A stretch of DNA of 64,000 bases from Mycobacterium europaeum (GCF_002102155.1 NZ_LQOU01000016.1:62001-126000); one strand, 5' to 3'; shown: positions 1-8,688, counted from the first letter of the stretch. A program made the numbers and translations. Notes: generated by a model from the letters alone, not told the origin.

Positions 1-1353
1 CAGCAGCAGGACGTCGACCTTCAACGATTTCGGCGGCGCCGGCGGCGAGCCGGTGGGCCAGTGCACGCACTTGACCAAGTTGAGCGCCGCGACGGTGCCG
101 AACTGGGGGTACAGCTTGCCCCACGCGACGACCAGCTCGCGCACCCGGTCCGGGGTGGGGCGGTTGACGGCGTCGCTGCAGGTGTTGACGAATTGGCCGT
201 CGGTGTCCCGGGTGGCGTCGGCGTGGTTGATCAGGTTGGTCAGCTGATTGGTGTCCCCGGACCGGGCGGCCGCCAGGGCGTTGGCCAGGTTGGTGGTGGC
301 GTTGACGCGGCCGCCCGCGGGGAAGCCCAGCGCGACGGTGATGGCGTCGGCCAGCTGTGCCACCGACGCACCGCCGGGCCCCTTGCCGGCGCGGGCGTCG
401 GCCAGCAACCCGCTGACGGCGCCCTTGGGGTCGGGGCCCAGCGCGCAATTGACCGCCAGGCACTGGGCGGCGAACGCGTCGAGCGCGGCCTGCTGGCCCT
501 TGACCTGTTGTTCGGCGCCGGCTTCGGCGCTGACGCCCAACGCAACCGGCGAGTCAAGGATCAGCCGGGCGACCTTGTCGGGGCGCGCCGCGGCGTAGGC
601 CAGCGCCACCTGGGCGCCGTTGCCGATCCCGACCAGCGCGACGGCGGGGACGTCCCACAGCGTCCGCAGCCGCTCGATGTCCGAGGCGGCGTGGGCGTTG
701 TCGTAGGCGGACGCTCCGGGCGCGATGGCGTCGGTGCAGTTGGTGGTGGCGGTGTTCGCGACCTCGGACAGGTTGGCGACAGGGTCGTCGCCGGTTTGGA
801 ACTGCGCCTGGTCGCGCATGATCTGGCGGTCGGAGGTGTCCCGGCAGTCGATCGGGTTCGACATGCCCATGCCGCGACGGTCGACGGCCACGATCGGGTG
901 GGTCTGCAGCACGTCGGCGCCGCCGCGCGACAGCCAGACCGGCAGCTGCGCCGAGGACGGCAGGTCCGAGCCGGTGGTGAACACCAGCGGGCCGGCGTCG
1001 CGCGGCGTCTGGTTCGAGCGCGCCCGGACCACGCCGACGCTCACGTTGCCGGTCCCACCGCCGTTCGGGTCCAGGTCCGCGTCGTAGTTCGCGCAGTCCA
1101 GCTGGACGCCGGCGGCGGGCGGGACCGCGGCGTCGCCGAACACCTTCGACGTGCAGTCGTGCCACGGCAGGTCGTTCTTGGGGGCGGCCAGCGGCGGCGG
1201 GCCCTTGGGGGGCGGCTTGGCGGTGGTCGCCCCTTGGGGCCGGGCACCGGAATTGGTGGCGAAGCGCGGGTCGGCGGCCAGGCCCGGGACGCAGCCGGCG
1301 ACCACGGTGGTCACCGCAACCAAGACCGTGGCGAGCGTGATCTGCCGACTCAT
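1..1353 (-). CDS. Alpha/beta-hydrolase lipoprotein, Rv2672-like (3' end outside window)
   Basis: Reads leftward from an ATG at 1353 and leaves the window before its stop. The N-terminus is a signal peptide ending in a lipobox (VVAGC), so the protein should be exported and lipid-anchored. The body follows the secreted protease/hydrolase family related to TAP-like peptidases: several paired cysteines, a VDRRGMGMS segment that matches the oxyanion region, and a nucleophile-elbow region reading LVGIGNGAQV. In active members this elbow is G-x-S-x-G; here the serine position is glycine. It begins 14 nt after the ribD-like stop, so the two are probably cotranscribed, as in the M. tuberculosis Rv2671-Rv2672 order. 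Family assignment is good; catalytic activity is doubtful. Confidence 0.85.
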   Translation of the reverse strand, partial: MSRQITLATVLVAVTTVVAGCVPGLAADPRFATNSGARPQGATTAKPPPKGPPPLAAPKNDLPWHDCTSKVFGDAAVPPAAGVQLDCANYDADLDPNGGGTGNVSVGVVRARSNQTPRDAGPLVFTTGSDLPSSAQLPVWLSRGGADVLQTHPIVAVDRRGMGMSNPIDCRDTSDRQIMRDQAQFQTGDDPVANLSEVANTATTNCTDAIAPGASAYDNAHAASDIERLRTLWDVPAVALVGIGNGAQVALAYAAARPDKVARLILDSPVALGVSAEAGAEQQVKGQQAALDAFAAQCLAVNCALGPDPKGAVSGLLADARAGKGPGGASVAQLADAITVALGFPAGGRVNATTNLANALAAARSGDTNQLTNLINHADATRDTDGQFVNTCSDAVNRPTPDRVRELVVAWGKLYPQFGTVAALNLVKCVHWPTGSPPAPPKSLKVDVLLL

Positions 1354-1367
1354 GTCGACCACAGTAG

Positions 1368-2129
1368 CTAGGCCTTGACGTAGCGGGTGTACAGGTAACC
1401 GGCGTCGTCGGTCAAAACGTGGGCACAGCGCATCCGGGTCAGCAGCTGGCTGGGTCCCGTCGCGATGCGTCGGGCCAGCCCGCCGACGAGGTACGGCGCG
1501 ATGGTCAGGCAGAGCTCGTCGAGCATGTCGCGCTGGATCAGCGAATCGAGCAGCATCGGTCCGCCCTCGGTCAGGATGCGGCGCAGTCCGCGATCGCCGA
1601 GGACACCCAGCATGGCGGCCTCGTCGACCTCGCCGGCGTCACTGCCCGAGCAGTCGATGACCTCGCACAGGTCGGTGAGCACTTGGCGCGCCGGGGCCGC
1701 CGCCGCCGCGCAGGTGAGCACCAGCGGCGGCACCTCGGTCCGGGTGAACACCGTCATGTCGCGGTCCAGGCGACCCGACTTGGTGACGATCGCCAGCTGC
1801 GGGACCTCGCTTTGCCCGCGGGCCTGGCGCCGCTGACGCTGGGCCGCGCTGAGCTGCGCGCCCGAGTAGCCCTCGACCCGCACGGTGCCCGCCCCGACGA
1901 CGATGACGTCGGCGAGCTCGCGCAGCAGGTTGAACACCAACCGGTCGCCGGGGCCGCCCATCGTTCCGCTGCTGCCGCCGGAGGTGGCCCCGCCGTCCAC
2001 GCTGGCGATGAAATTGGCCCGCACCCACCTCCCGTCGCCTTCGGGATAGTCGTAAAACCTGCGGAGTTCACCGTCGGTGAGTTCGCGTTGCGATCCGAGC
2101 AGCGACAGCGGCGTCTCGGGAAGGCCCAT
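1368..2129 (-). CDS. ribD: RibD C-terminal domain reductase (Rv2671-like)
   Basis: 253-aa single-domain protein of the RibD C-terminal/dihydrofolate-reductase-like fold. Visible features are the N-terminal ANFIASVDG strand, the DVIVVGAGTVRVEGY loop and the ILTEGGPMLLDSLI segment, all typical of NADPH-dependent pyrimidine reductases. It lacks the deaminase half of bifunctional RibD. The M. tuberculosis homologue Rv2671 is annotated ribD and is known for partial dihydrofolate-reductase activity when overexpressed; that role is inferred here by homology. The start overlaps a divergent promoter region shared with the AFG1-like ATPase gene on the other strand. Confidence 0.9.
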   Translation of the reverse strand: MGLPETPLSLLGSQRELTDGELRRFYDYPEGDGRWVRANFIASVDGGATSGGSSGTMGGPGDRLVFNLLRELADVIVVGAGTVRVEGYSGAQLSAAQRQRRQARGQSEVPQLAIVTKSGRLDRDMTVFTRTEVPPLVLTCAAAAAPARQVLTDLCEVIDCSGSDAGEVDEAAMLGVLGDRGLRRILTEGGPMLLDSLIQRDMLDELCLTIAPYLVGGLARRIATGPSQLLTRMRCAHVLTDDAGYLYTRYVKA

Positions 2130-2151
2130 GAGGTTGATTGCAACACGCCGC

Positions 2152-2157
2152 TACAGT
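2152..2157 (+). promoter_or_regulatory. -10 hexamer TACAGT of a leaderless promoter
   Basis: TACAGT lies 6 nt before the ATG at 2164. Transcription starting about 7 nt downstream would begin at or next to the start codon, the leaderless arrangement common in mycobacteria. No convincing -35 is seen (TTGATT at 2134 is too close). Confidence 0.5.
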
Positions 2158-2163
2158 TCTGGC

Positions 2164-3219
2164 ATGCACGGGTCCCCTTCGCGCCGGGTGGCGCGGCTGG
2201 TGGACCGGCATCCGACCGTGTCGCCGGAGCGGCTGATCGCCCAATTGAGGCCGCCCCCAACGTTCGCCGACGTGAGCTTCGCGACCTACCGGCCCGATCC
2301 GGCCGAGCCGACACAGTCGGCCGCGGTCGCGGCGTGCCGGGACTTCTGCCGCCAGGCGGTGCAACGCCGCGCGGGCCGGCGAAAGTTGTCGGGCCGGCGG
2401 GCGGTGCTCCCCGGTGTCGGGTTGTATCTGGACGGCGGGTTCGGTGTGGGCAAGACCCATCTGCTGGCGTCGGCCTACTACGAGCTGCCCGGCGACGGGC
2501 CGGAGTCGTCAACTCCCAAGGCGTTCGCGACATTTGGAGAGCTGACCCAGCTGGCCGGGGTGTTCGGCTTCGCCGAATGCGTGGACCTGCTGGCCGACTA
2601 CACGGCGGTGTGCATCGACGAGTTCGAGCTGGACGACCCCGGCAACACCACGCTGATCGCGCGGCTGCTCTCGTCGCTGGTCGAGCGGGGGGTGTCGGTG
2701 GCCGCGACCTCCAACACGCTGCCCGAGAAGCTCGGCGAGGGCCGGTTCGCCGCCCAGGATTTCCTGCGTGAGATCAACACCCTGGCAAGCATTTTCACGA
2801 CCGTGCGGATCGACGGTCCCGACTATCGGCACCGGGGGCTGCCGCCCGCGCCGCGGCCGGTGTCGGACGAAGCGGTCGCCGCGCGCGCCGCGCGGGTCGA
2901 CGGGGCGACGCTCGACGATTTCGACGCGCTGTGCGCGCATTTGGCCACCATGCACCCGTCGCGGTACCTCACCCTGATCGAAGGGGTGACCGCGGTGTTC
3001 TTGACCGGCGTGCACGGCATCGACGACCAGAACGTGGCGTTGCGGCTGGTGGCGCTGACCGACCGGTTGTATGACGCCGGCATTCCGGTGGTCGCTTCCG
3101 GCGACAGGTTGGACTGCGTCTTCAGCGAGGAGATGCTCGCCGGCGGCTATCGAAAGAAGTATCTGCGGGCCATGTCTCGGCTTGTGGCGCTGACGGTCAA
3201 CGAACCGCACGGGTCATGA
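2164..3219 (+). CDS. zapE: AFG1/ZapE-family ATPase (Rv2670c-like)
   Basis: 351-aa P-loop ATPase. Walker A is GGFGVGKTHLL (about residues 92-102) and Walker B is AVCIDEFEL; the C-terminal part contains the sensor/arginine region typical of AFG1/ZapE. These cytosolic ATPases act in division under stress (ZapE) or mitochondrial protein quality control (Lace1), so the mycobacterial role is uncertain. I chose the ATG at 2164 because a TACAGT -10 sits 6 nt upstream; an ATG at 2128 in the same frame is less likely. Its 3' end overlaps the convergent acetyltransferase gene by 23 bp. Confidence 0.88.
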   Translation: MHGSPSRRVARLVDRHPTVSPERLIAQLRPPPTFADVSFATYRPDPAEPTQSAAVAACRDFCRQAVQRRAGRRKLSGRRAVLPGVGLYLDGGFGVGKTHLLASAYYELPGDGPESSTPKAFATFGELTQLAGVFGFAECVDLLADYTAVCIDEFELDDPGNTTLIARLLSSLVERGVSVAATSNTLPEKLGEGRFAAQDFLREINTLASIFTTVRIDGPDYRHRGLPPAPRPVSDEAVAARAARVDGATLDDFDALCAHLATMHPSRYLTLIEGVTAVFLTGVHGIDDQNVALRLVALTDRLYDAGIPVVASGDRLDCVFSEEMLAGGYRKKYLRAMSRLVALTVNEPHGS

Positions 3220-3712
3220 CGAAGTCATCTTCGACGCTGTCGCCCACCTGAAAGGTCCGGGTGCCGGTGACGGTGAAGCCGCTCTTGGCGTAGAAGCGTT
3301 GTGCGCGTTGGTTGGCCTGGTTGACGCCCAGCCACACGCGGGCCGCTCCCCATTCTGCGGCGGTGGCCAGCGCTAGGTCCATCAGCGCGGCCGCCACCCC
3401 GGTCCCGTGGTGCTCGGCCGCGACGTAGATCTTGGACAGTTCCGCCGTGTCGTTGCCGGCATCGCGAATTAGCATGGCGTAACCGATGATTCGATCGTCG
3501 ATCGTCGCCGTCAGGATCGCGCGTCGCGGGTCGGTCAGGTACTCGGTGAAGCGCGCGGCCGACAAATTGGCGTCAACGAACGCCGCGACGTTCTCGGGCG
3601 GCACGGACGCCGGGCAGGCCAATGCGAAGGTGCGCGCGGCGATATCGGCCAGCTGCCGGACGTCGACGGAATCCGTCGTGACGACGCGTACGGTGCTTGT
3701 CAGAGGTTCCAC
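3197..3712 (-). CDS. GNAT-family N-acetyltransferase (Rv2669-like)
   Basis: 171-aa protein with the GNAT fold: the acetyl-CoA pyrophosphate loop region reads HHGTGVAAALMD (Q/R-x-x-G-x-G/A type), preceded by LSKIYVAAE (beta-4) and followed by VWLGVNQANQRAQRFYAKSGF, the standard beta-5/helix-4 segment. Substrate unknown. A GTG at 3712 gives a start that overlaps the end of the upstream exported-protein gene by 13 nt, suggesting translational coupling; a longer reading frame exists but runs through the upstream gene. Position next to the AFG1-like ATPase and the exported protein matches Rv2668-Rv2670c. Confidence 0.85.
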   Translation of the reverse strand: MEPLTSTVRVVTTDSVDVRQLADIAARTFALACPASVPPENVAAFVDANLSAARFTEYLTDPRRAILTATIDDRIIGYAMLIRDAGNDTAELSKIYVAAEHHGTGVAAALMDLALATAAEWGAARVWLGVNQANQRAQRFYAKSGFTVTGTRTFQVGDSVEDDFVMTRAVR

Positions 3713-4233
3713 TGCGCGAGGTGGTAACCCGTCTTCTTGTCCAGCAGTACCACGGTGGAGACGGGATCGCGGTAGGCGTCCCAATACACTTCGCCGCGCA
3801 CCACCGCACCGTTGGGCGCGTTGGTGAGCACGTTGTCCAGCGCGTCGGGCGCATCGGAGGCCCGCGGCTTGTAGGCGTCGGCGAACGGCGTCACCCCGTC
3901 GAAGCTGAAGTTCGTCGCCATGATGAACGGATTGGGCACCCGGACGGCATGAACGACCACGTCGGCGCGTTCGACGGTGCTGCCGGGGAAGCCCTTGTAG
4001 GTGCCTTCGCGGGTGTAGCCGAAGCCGGGCGGCGGATCGCAGGGTGACACCCCGGCGACCGTGACGTCGGCGACGTAGGTGCCGGTGTCCACCCGCAGCG
4101 TGTCACCGATGTGGCCGATCGGGGCGTCGCCGGCCCAGGCGCGGGGAGCGGGAAGAACGGCGACGGCGGTGACGCTCGCCGCGGCGACGAGGAACGCGGA
4201 CAAGACGATCAACCACCGGTGCGTCTTCGCCAT
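3700..4233 (-). CDS. Exported alanine/valine-rich protein (Rv2668-like)
   Basis: 177 aa beginning at an ATG with a good Shine-Dalgarno (AGGAGG, 7 nt upstream at 4240-4245). The N-terminus is a classic Sec signal peptide (KTHRW, a hydrophobic stretch, then PRAWAGDAP with cleavage after AWA). The mature part is beta-rich (DTLRVDTGTYVADVTVAGV, VVVHAVRVPN) and recalls small secreted immunoglobulin-like mycobacterial proteins of the MPT63 type, but I cannot confirm membership. Function unknown; lies between ClpC2 and the acetyltransferase in the conserved order. Confidence 0.8.
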   Translation of the reverse strand: MAKTHRWLIVLSAFLVAAASVTAVAVLPAPRAWAGDAPIGHIGDTLRVDTGTYVADVTVAGVSPCDPPPGFGYTREGTYKGFPGSTVERADVVVHAVRVPNPFIMATNFSFDGVTPFADAYKPRASDAPDALDNVLTNAPNGAVVRGEVYWDAYRDPVSTVVLLDKKTGYHLAQWNL

Positions 4234-4320
4234 GTCTTGCCTCCTAGGCACCCTGGGAAGGGGACCTTCGAATGATCGCACACCCGGTCGAGCGGTCGGG
4301 AGGGGTCGACCACACCCCGG

Positions 4321-5067
4321 TCAGCGCTGCGCGCGGGCGCTTGTTCCCGCCCCGAGCGATTCCAGCGCCTTGATCAAATCGCTTTCGACACGGCCCTTGT
4401 CCACGCCGCATCGGCGCAGCGGGCCTTCGTCGGGCGACGAGTCCTCGAGCTCGAGCAGTGCCAGCAGCAGGTGCTCGGTCCCGATGTAGTTGTGGCCCAA
4501 GCGAAGTGCTTCCCGGAAGGTCAGCTCGAGTGCCTTGCGTGCGGGTCCGCTGAACGGGATCAGGTCGGGGGTCGTGGGGCCCGCCGGGGGTAGCTGCACG
4601 GCGGCGCGCAACGCCTCGGTGTCGATCTTTTGCAGGTGCAGCAACACCGTGGCCAGGGCGGAAGGATCGCTGAGCACGCCGAGCAGCAGGTGGTCGGGGG
4701 TGATCTCGTCGTTGGCCGCGTCGTGCGCGGCGTTCTGGGCGGCCACCACCGCGCCCCGCGCCCGCGGGGTGAAGCGGCTGAAGCCCTGTTCGGGGTCCAG
4801 GGTGGTCGGCTCGGCGCGCGGCACGAAGCGCTTCTGCGCCGCCTGTTTGGTGACGCCCATGCTCTTGCCGATGTCGGTCCACGACGCCCCGGAGCGGCGG
4901 GCCTGATCCACGAAGTGCCCGATCAGGTGGTCGGCGACCTCGCCCAGGTGCTCGGCGGCGAGCACGGCGTCGGCCAGTTGGTCCAGCGCGTCGGTGTGCA
5001 CCGATTTGATGGCGTTGATCAGTTCGTCGAGGCGGACCGGGTAGGCGATGCGGGTCGGGTCGGACAT
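4321..5067 (-). CDS. clpC2: ClpC2: HTH plus Clp N-repeat protein
   Basis: 248 aa. Residues ~1-80 form a helix-turn-helix-like region (SWTDIGKSMGVTKQAAQKRF); residues ~90-245 hold two Clp N-terminal repeats (ITPDHLLLGVLSDPSALA and YIGTEHLLLALLELED). There is no AAA+ ATPase domain, the expected build for mycobacterial ClpC2 (Rv2667), which resembles the ClpC1 N-terminal domain and is known to bind ClpC1-targeting natural products such as cyclomarin and to control its own expression. The start was set at the ATG at 5067, just inside two perfect inverted repeats that fit an autoregulatory operator; a longer upstream reading frame runs through those repeats and is rejected. Confidence 0.92.
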   Translation of the reverse strand: MSDPTRIAYPVRLDELINAIKSVHTDALDQLADAVLAAEHLGEVADHLIGHFVDQARRSGASWTDIGKSMGVTKQAAQKRFVPRAEPTTLDPEQGFSRFTPRARGAVVAAQNAAHDAANDEITPDHLLLGVLSDPSALATVLLHLQKIDTEALRAAVQLPPAGPTTPDLIPFSGPARKALELTFREALRLGHNYIGTEHLLLALLELEDSSPDEGPLRRCGVDKGRVESDLIKALESLGAGTSARAQR

Positions 5068-5070
5068 GTC

Positions 5071-5115
5071 GTCAACGATAGGTTGACGCCACACAGGTGT
5101 CAACCACGGGTTGAC
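5071..5115. promoter_or_regulatory. Two identical inverted repeats GTCAAC-N5-GTTGAC upstream of clpC2
   Basis: Copies at 5071-5087 and 5099-5115, centres 28 bp apart, begin 4 bp before the clpC2 start codon. Perfect 6-bp arms with 5-bp spacers and near three-turn spacing are what a dimeric HTH repressor would bind cooperatively. ClpC2 carries the HTH, so autoregulation is the simplest inference; the divergent DUF732 gene at 5179 may be affected too. Confidence 0.7.
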
Positions 5116-5178
5116 GATCGTTAAGAATTGTTTCGCCGGCTGCGGACCTGCGGCCGGGTCTGGAACGATTTCGAATTT

Positions 5179-5511
5179 ATGAAGCTCGTTTTGACAATTG
5201 CCAGCGTTGCGGCCGCGATCGGCCTGGCTGTGCCCGCGCACGCCGATGACACCGACGACGCCTTCCTTGCGTCGCTGGATTCGGCCGGCTTCACCTATGC
5301 CGATCCGGGCCAGGTCATCCAGGCCGCTCACTACGTGTGCTCGGCGGCCGGCGGTGGCACGGCGATGCCGGACATCGCGAAGGCGATGACATCGAAGGCC
5401 GCCGCGCTGACGGAGGAGAAAGCGGAGAAGTTCACCGCGATCGCGGCCAGTGCCTACTGCCCGGACGCGATTTCGTCGTCCACCCCGGCGACCACCACCG
5501 CCAGCTCCTAG
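5179..5511 (+). CDS. Secreted DUF732 protein
   Basis: 110 aa: signal peptide (KLVLTIASVAAAIGLAVPAHA, cleavage after AHA) followed by a compact DUF732 domain with the family pattern DDAFLASLDSAGFTYADPG, a central Cys in HYVCSAAG and a terminal Cys in SAYCPDA, likely one disulfide. DUF732 proteins are small secreted mycobacterial proteins of unknown function. The ATG at 5179 is chosen because it starts the signal peptide. A hairpin terminator follows 9 bp after the stop. Confidence 0.88.
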   Translation: MKLVLTIASVAAAIGLAVPAHADDTDDAFLASLDSAGFTYADPGQVIQAAHYVCSAAGGGTAMPDIAKAMTSKAAALTEEKAEKFTAIAASAYCPDAISSSTPATTTASS

Positions 5512-5519
5512 CCGCCCGG

Positions 5520-5542
5520 GACGGCCCCGGTGGCGGGCCGTC
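5520..5542 (+). terminator. Hairpin after DUF732 gene
   Basis: GACGGCCC and GGGCCGTC form a perfect 8-bp GC stem with a 7-nt loop, 8 bp after the stop. There is no U-tract, as usual for mycobacterial hairpins. Confidence 0.55.
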
Positions 5543-5762
5543 AGCGGGACGTCGCCAACGATTTGCCGACCGCGGCCAACTCGTATTGCCCCCAGCCGCT
5601 TTGGGTGCCCGACGCCGCCTCCCGGCGGCGGCGCCGCGGTGATGATGTGATCCGCTTTTTACATATCCGCGCCCTAACGGCGGGTGAACGAAACGTGTAA
5701 TCAACAATTGCTCCATACCATTTCGGCGACGGACAGCGGCCGTAGTCGAAAGCGAGCAGGGT

Positions 5763-7271
5763 TTGGACTTTCTTCAGCAGCAGTTGGTCGAACCCCTGAG
5801 CAACCTCCTCAGTACACACGTTTTGATCTATTTGCTGATCGGTGGCGGTGCCTATTTCACGGTGCGCACCCGCTTCATTCAGATCCGCTACTTCGGGCGC
5901 ATGCTTCGGCAGCTGCGGCGGGCGCACCATTACGACGGCGGTATCTCGTCGTTCCAGGCGTTCTGCGTGGGTCTGGCGTCGCGGGTGGGCACGGGTAACA
6001 TCGCGGGCGTCGCCATCGCGCTGACGGTCGGCGGGCCCGGTGCCGTCTTCTGGATGTGGGTGGTGGCGGCGGTCGGCATGGCCACCGCGTTGATCGAGGC
6101 CACCCTGGCCCAGATCTTCAAAGTCCGTTCGGACGACGGCGCGTTCCGTGGCGGTCCCGCGTTCTACATCGAACGCGGGCTGCGGTCACGGGCGGGCGGC
6201 ATCGCCTTCGCCATGCTGTTGGTTGTCACGTTCTCCACCGCGTTCAACATGGTGGAGACCAACGCGATCAGCGGGGTGCTGCAGTCGTCGCACGGCGTCG
6301 GAGTCGGTTGGACCACAGTCGTTTTGGCGGTGCTGGCGGCGCCCGTGCTGTTCGGTGGCGTGCGCCGGGTCGCCCAATTCGCCGGATCGGTGCTTCCGGT
6401 GGTCGCGCTGGCGTACACGCTGCTGGCGCTGGGAATCGTGGCCGTCAACATCACCGAGCTGCCGATGGTGATCAGGGAGATCATTGGCGGGGCCTTCGGA
6501 ATCCGCCAAATGGCAGGCGGTTTCGCGGGTGGTGTGCTCGCCGCGATGTTCACCGGTGTCAAACGGGGGCTGTTCGCCTGCGAGGCCGGGATGGGCAGCT
6601 CGCCCAACATCGCCGGCGCCGCGACCGTGAGGCATCCGGTGGAACAGGGCCTGATTCAGTCGCTCGCCGTGTTCGTCGACACCATGGTGATCTGCACGGC
6701 GACGGCGTTCATCGTGCTGCTGTCGGGACCCGGAACCTATAACCCGGCCCGCTTGGGGGCGGTCGCCGGCGCCAGCCTGACCGAGTCCGCGATCGCGGCC
6801 GACCTCGGCTCGTGGACCACGTTGCTGGTGACCGCTGTCGTGTTCGTCTTCGCGTTCGCGTCGGTCCTGAGCAACTACGTGGTCGCGGAGGCCAATCTGT
6901 TCTACCTGGGCGGGCGGCGCCTGGCGGCCAACGTGCTGAAGGTGGTCACGCTGGTGTCCATCGTCTTCGGCGCGTTGGCCAAGCTGACGCTGGTGTGGGC
7001 GCTCGCCGACCTGACGATGGCGGTGATGGCCATCGCGAACCTGGTTACGATCTGCTTGCTGGGCAAGTGGGCGTTCGCGGCGCTCAAGGACTATCACCGG
7101 CAGTTCGCGCAGGGCCGGGCGCCCGTGTTCGTCGCCAGCGAGGCGGCCCTGCCGGGTGTGCTCGACGGCGACATCTGGGAACCCGCGGAGCGCCGGCAGG
7201 TCGGCGCGCTGCCGGAATCGTTGACGATGCGCCGCCCGGCGCCGCGATTCTCCCGGGCGCCGGCGGCATAG
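5763..7271 (+). CDS. agcS: Alanine/sodium symporter AgcS family
   Basis: 502-aa polytopic membrane protein of the AGCS (alanine or glycine:cation symporter) family: about 11 hydrophobic segments, the family signature near GLASRVGTGNIAGVA (residues ~70-85), the FRGGPAFYIERGL loop and KRGLFACEAGMGSSPN in the middle, which carries the N/G-rich substrate and sodium site. Predicted to import alanine or glycine with Na+. The reading frame opens with a TTG at 5763; no better ATG precedes the first membrane helix. The 251 bp upstream hold only the DUF732 terminator and presumably the promoter. Confidence 0.9.
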   Translation: MDFLQQQLVEPLSNLLSTHVLIYLLIGGGAYFTVRTRFIQIRYFGRMLRQLRRAHHYDGGISSFQAFCVGLASRVGTGNIAGVAIALTVGGPGAVFWMWVVAAVGMATALIEATLAQIFKVRSDDGAFRGGPAFYIERGLRSRAGGIAFAMLLVVTFSTAFNMVETNAISGVLQSSHGVGVGWTTVVLAVLAAPVLFGGVRRVAQFAGSVLPVVALAYTLLALGIVAVNITELPMVIREIIGGAFGIRQMAGGFAGGVLAAMFTGVKRGLFACEAGMGSSPNIAGAATVRHPVEQGLIQSLAVFVDTMVICTATAFIVLLSGPGTYNPARLGAVAGASLTESAIAADLGSWTTLLVTAVVFVFAFASVLSNYVVAEANLFYLGGRRLAANVLKVVTLVSIVFGALAKLTLVWALADLTMAVMAIANLVTICLLGKWAFAALKDYHRQFAQGRAPVFVASEAALPGVLDGDIWEPAERRQVGALPESLTMRRPAPRFSRAPAA

Positions 7272-7347
7272 CCGGCCGGCAAGAGTTCACCCACCGTTTG
7301 CCCGACGAGATGCCATTCGCCGGTGGGTCTGCGAGAATCGCTGCGTT

Positions 7348-7692
7348 ATGCGATCCCTACTGGTTCTGGCGAGCGCCGCCGCCGCGATCGGCCTGGCCGC
7401 GCCCGCGCACGCCGACATCGACAACGATCAGGACTTCCTCAAAGACCTGCGCGATGCCGGCATCACCTACCAGGACGGCGGCAACGCGATCACGATCGGC
7501 AAGGCGGTGTGCGACCTGCTCGACGACGGGCAGTCGGATGCGAAGATCGTGACCGACCTGCGCAACCAGAATCCGGATTTTCACGGGGCCAGCGCCGCCA
7601 AGTTCACCTACCTCTCGGCAGCGCACTACTGCCCGAAGTACATCACCGGCGAAGACCGCGGGCCGAAGCCCGAGGGCGCGACGGGCAACTGA
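7348..7692 (+). CDS. Secreted DUF732 protein
   Basis: 114 aa. Signal peptide RSLLVLASAAAAIGLAAPAHA is strikingly similar to that of the DUF732 gene at 5179, then a DUF732 domain (DQDFLKDLRDAGITYQDGG, central Cys in KAVCDLLDDG, terminal Cys in HYCPKYI). The two genes flank agcS and look like an old duplication. Function unknown. Confidence 0.87.
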   Translation: MRSLLVLASAAAAIGLAAPAHADIDNDQDFLKDLRDAGITYQDGGNAITIGKAVCDLLDDGQSDAKIVTDLRNQNPDFHGASAAKFTYLSAAHYCPKYITGEDRGPKPEGATGN

Positions 7693-7734
7693 GCGCCGAT
7701 CGCCCCAGTTGTGCCCGGCACTACGCTGGTAGCT

Positions 7735-8673
7735 GTGCGTGCCGATCCCGGACCGTTGACGTGGGGCGCCGCAGTCCAGGAGTGGCGACCCGACCCGGTC
7801 TCCGTCGCGGTGATCGCCCTGCTCGTCGCCGTATACGTCTGGTGCTACCGACGGGCCCGGGACACCGAGCAGTCGGCCCAGCGCGCTCAAGCCGCGTGGT
7901 TCGCCGCGGGTGCGGTCGTATGCTTGCTGGCGACGACGAGCGCGATCGGCGCCTACGCGTACGTCCTGTTCTGGGTGCGGGCCTTGCAGGTGGTGCTGCT
8001 CCTCTACGTCGTGCCGCTGTTGATCGCCCAAGGCAAGCCGATCACCGTCCTGCGCGCCGCGCTGGGGCCGGGCGGTCGCGACCGGGTGGATCGGCTGCTG
8101 GCGACGCGCCTGGCCCGGGTGGTCGCGCACCCCGCAACCACGTCGGTGGCGATGCTGGCCACGCCGTGGCTGCTCTACCTGACTTCCTGGTACACCGCGG
8201 CCCTGGAAAACGAATGGGTGGGCACCCCGACTCGAATCGCGCTGGTGGCCATCGGCTTTGGGTATTTCTATGCTCGACTGCAGGAAGACCCGGTGCCCCG
8301 CAGGTACCCGCAGTCGATCTCGCTGCTGATCACCGTCGGCGAGGCCCTCGGCGACGGCGTGCTGGGGTTGGTCATCTGGCAGGGCGCATTGATCGGCTCG
8401 GCGTATTACGCGGATCTGCACCGATCCTGGGGTCCCGATCAGCGGCTTGACCAAACGATCGGCGCCGGCGTCTTGTGGATTCTCGGGGACTTGGTCGGAT
8501 GGCCGTTCGTGCTGCTGTTGATGCGCGCCCTGTCCCGCGACGAGAAGGCGCATGCGGTGCGGGTCGACGCCGAACTCGACACGGCGGAGGGGGCCCAGGA
8601 CGGAAGCGCCGCGCCGTCGGGACTGTGGTGGGAGAACGATCCGGAGCTGCGCGAGCGGTTCCGCCGGGGCTGA
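7735..8673 (+). CDS. CtaG-like cytochrome c oxidase assembly protein
   Basis: About 312 aa with seven predicted membrane helices of the Caa3_CtaG family, which helps deliver copper or assemble caa3-type oxidases. Seen are the polar start DPGPLTWGAAVQEWRPDPVSV, helix VAVIALLVAVYVWCYRRARD, and helices through LLYVVPLLIAQGKPITVL. I prefer the GTG at 7735 because TACGCT (7722-7727) sits 7 nt upstream as a leaderless -10; an in-frame GTG at 7711 is the alternative. Ends 15 bp before the convergent CDF transporter. Confidence 0.82.
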   Translation: MRADPGPLTWGAAVQEWRPDPVSVAVIALLVAVYVWCYRRARDTEQSAQRAQAAWFAAGAVVCLLATTSAIGAYAYVLFWVRALQVVLLLYVVPLLIAQGKPITVLRAALGPGGRDRVDRLLATRLARVVAHPATTSVAMLATPWLLYLTSWYTAALENEWVGTPTRIALVAIGFGYFYARLQEDPVPRRYPQSISLLITVGEALGDGVLGLVIWQGALIGSAYYADLHRSWGPDQRLDQTIGAGVLWILGDLVGWPFVLLLMRALSRDEKAHAVRVDAELDTAEGAQDGSAAPSGLWWENDPELRERFRRG

Positions 8674-8688
8674 CGCCCAGGCCGTGGT

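Noticed and set aside
61..1371. Long plus-strand open frame (436 codons)
   Set aside because: Antisense to the hydrolase; composition is Gly/Arg/Val-rich as expected of a high-GC shadow, and it lacks recognisable domains.
4321..5331. Longer ClpC2 start upstream
   Set aside because: The extra 88 codons cross both inverted-repeat operators and the divergent gene's start.
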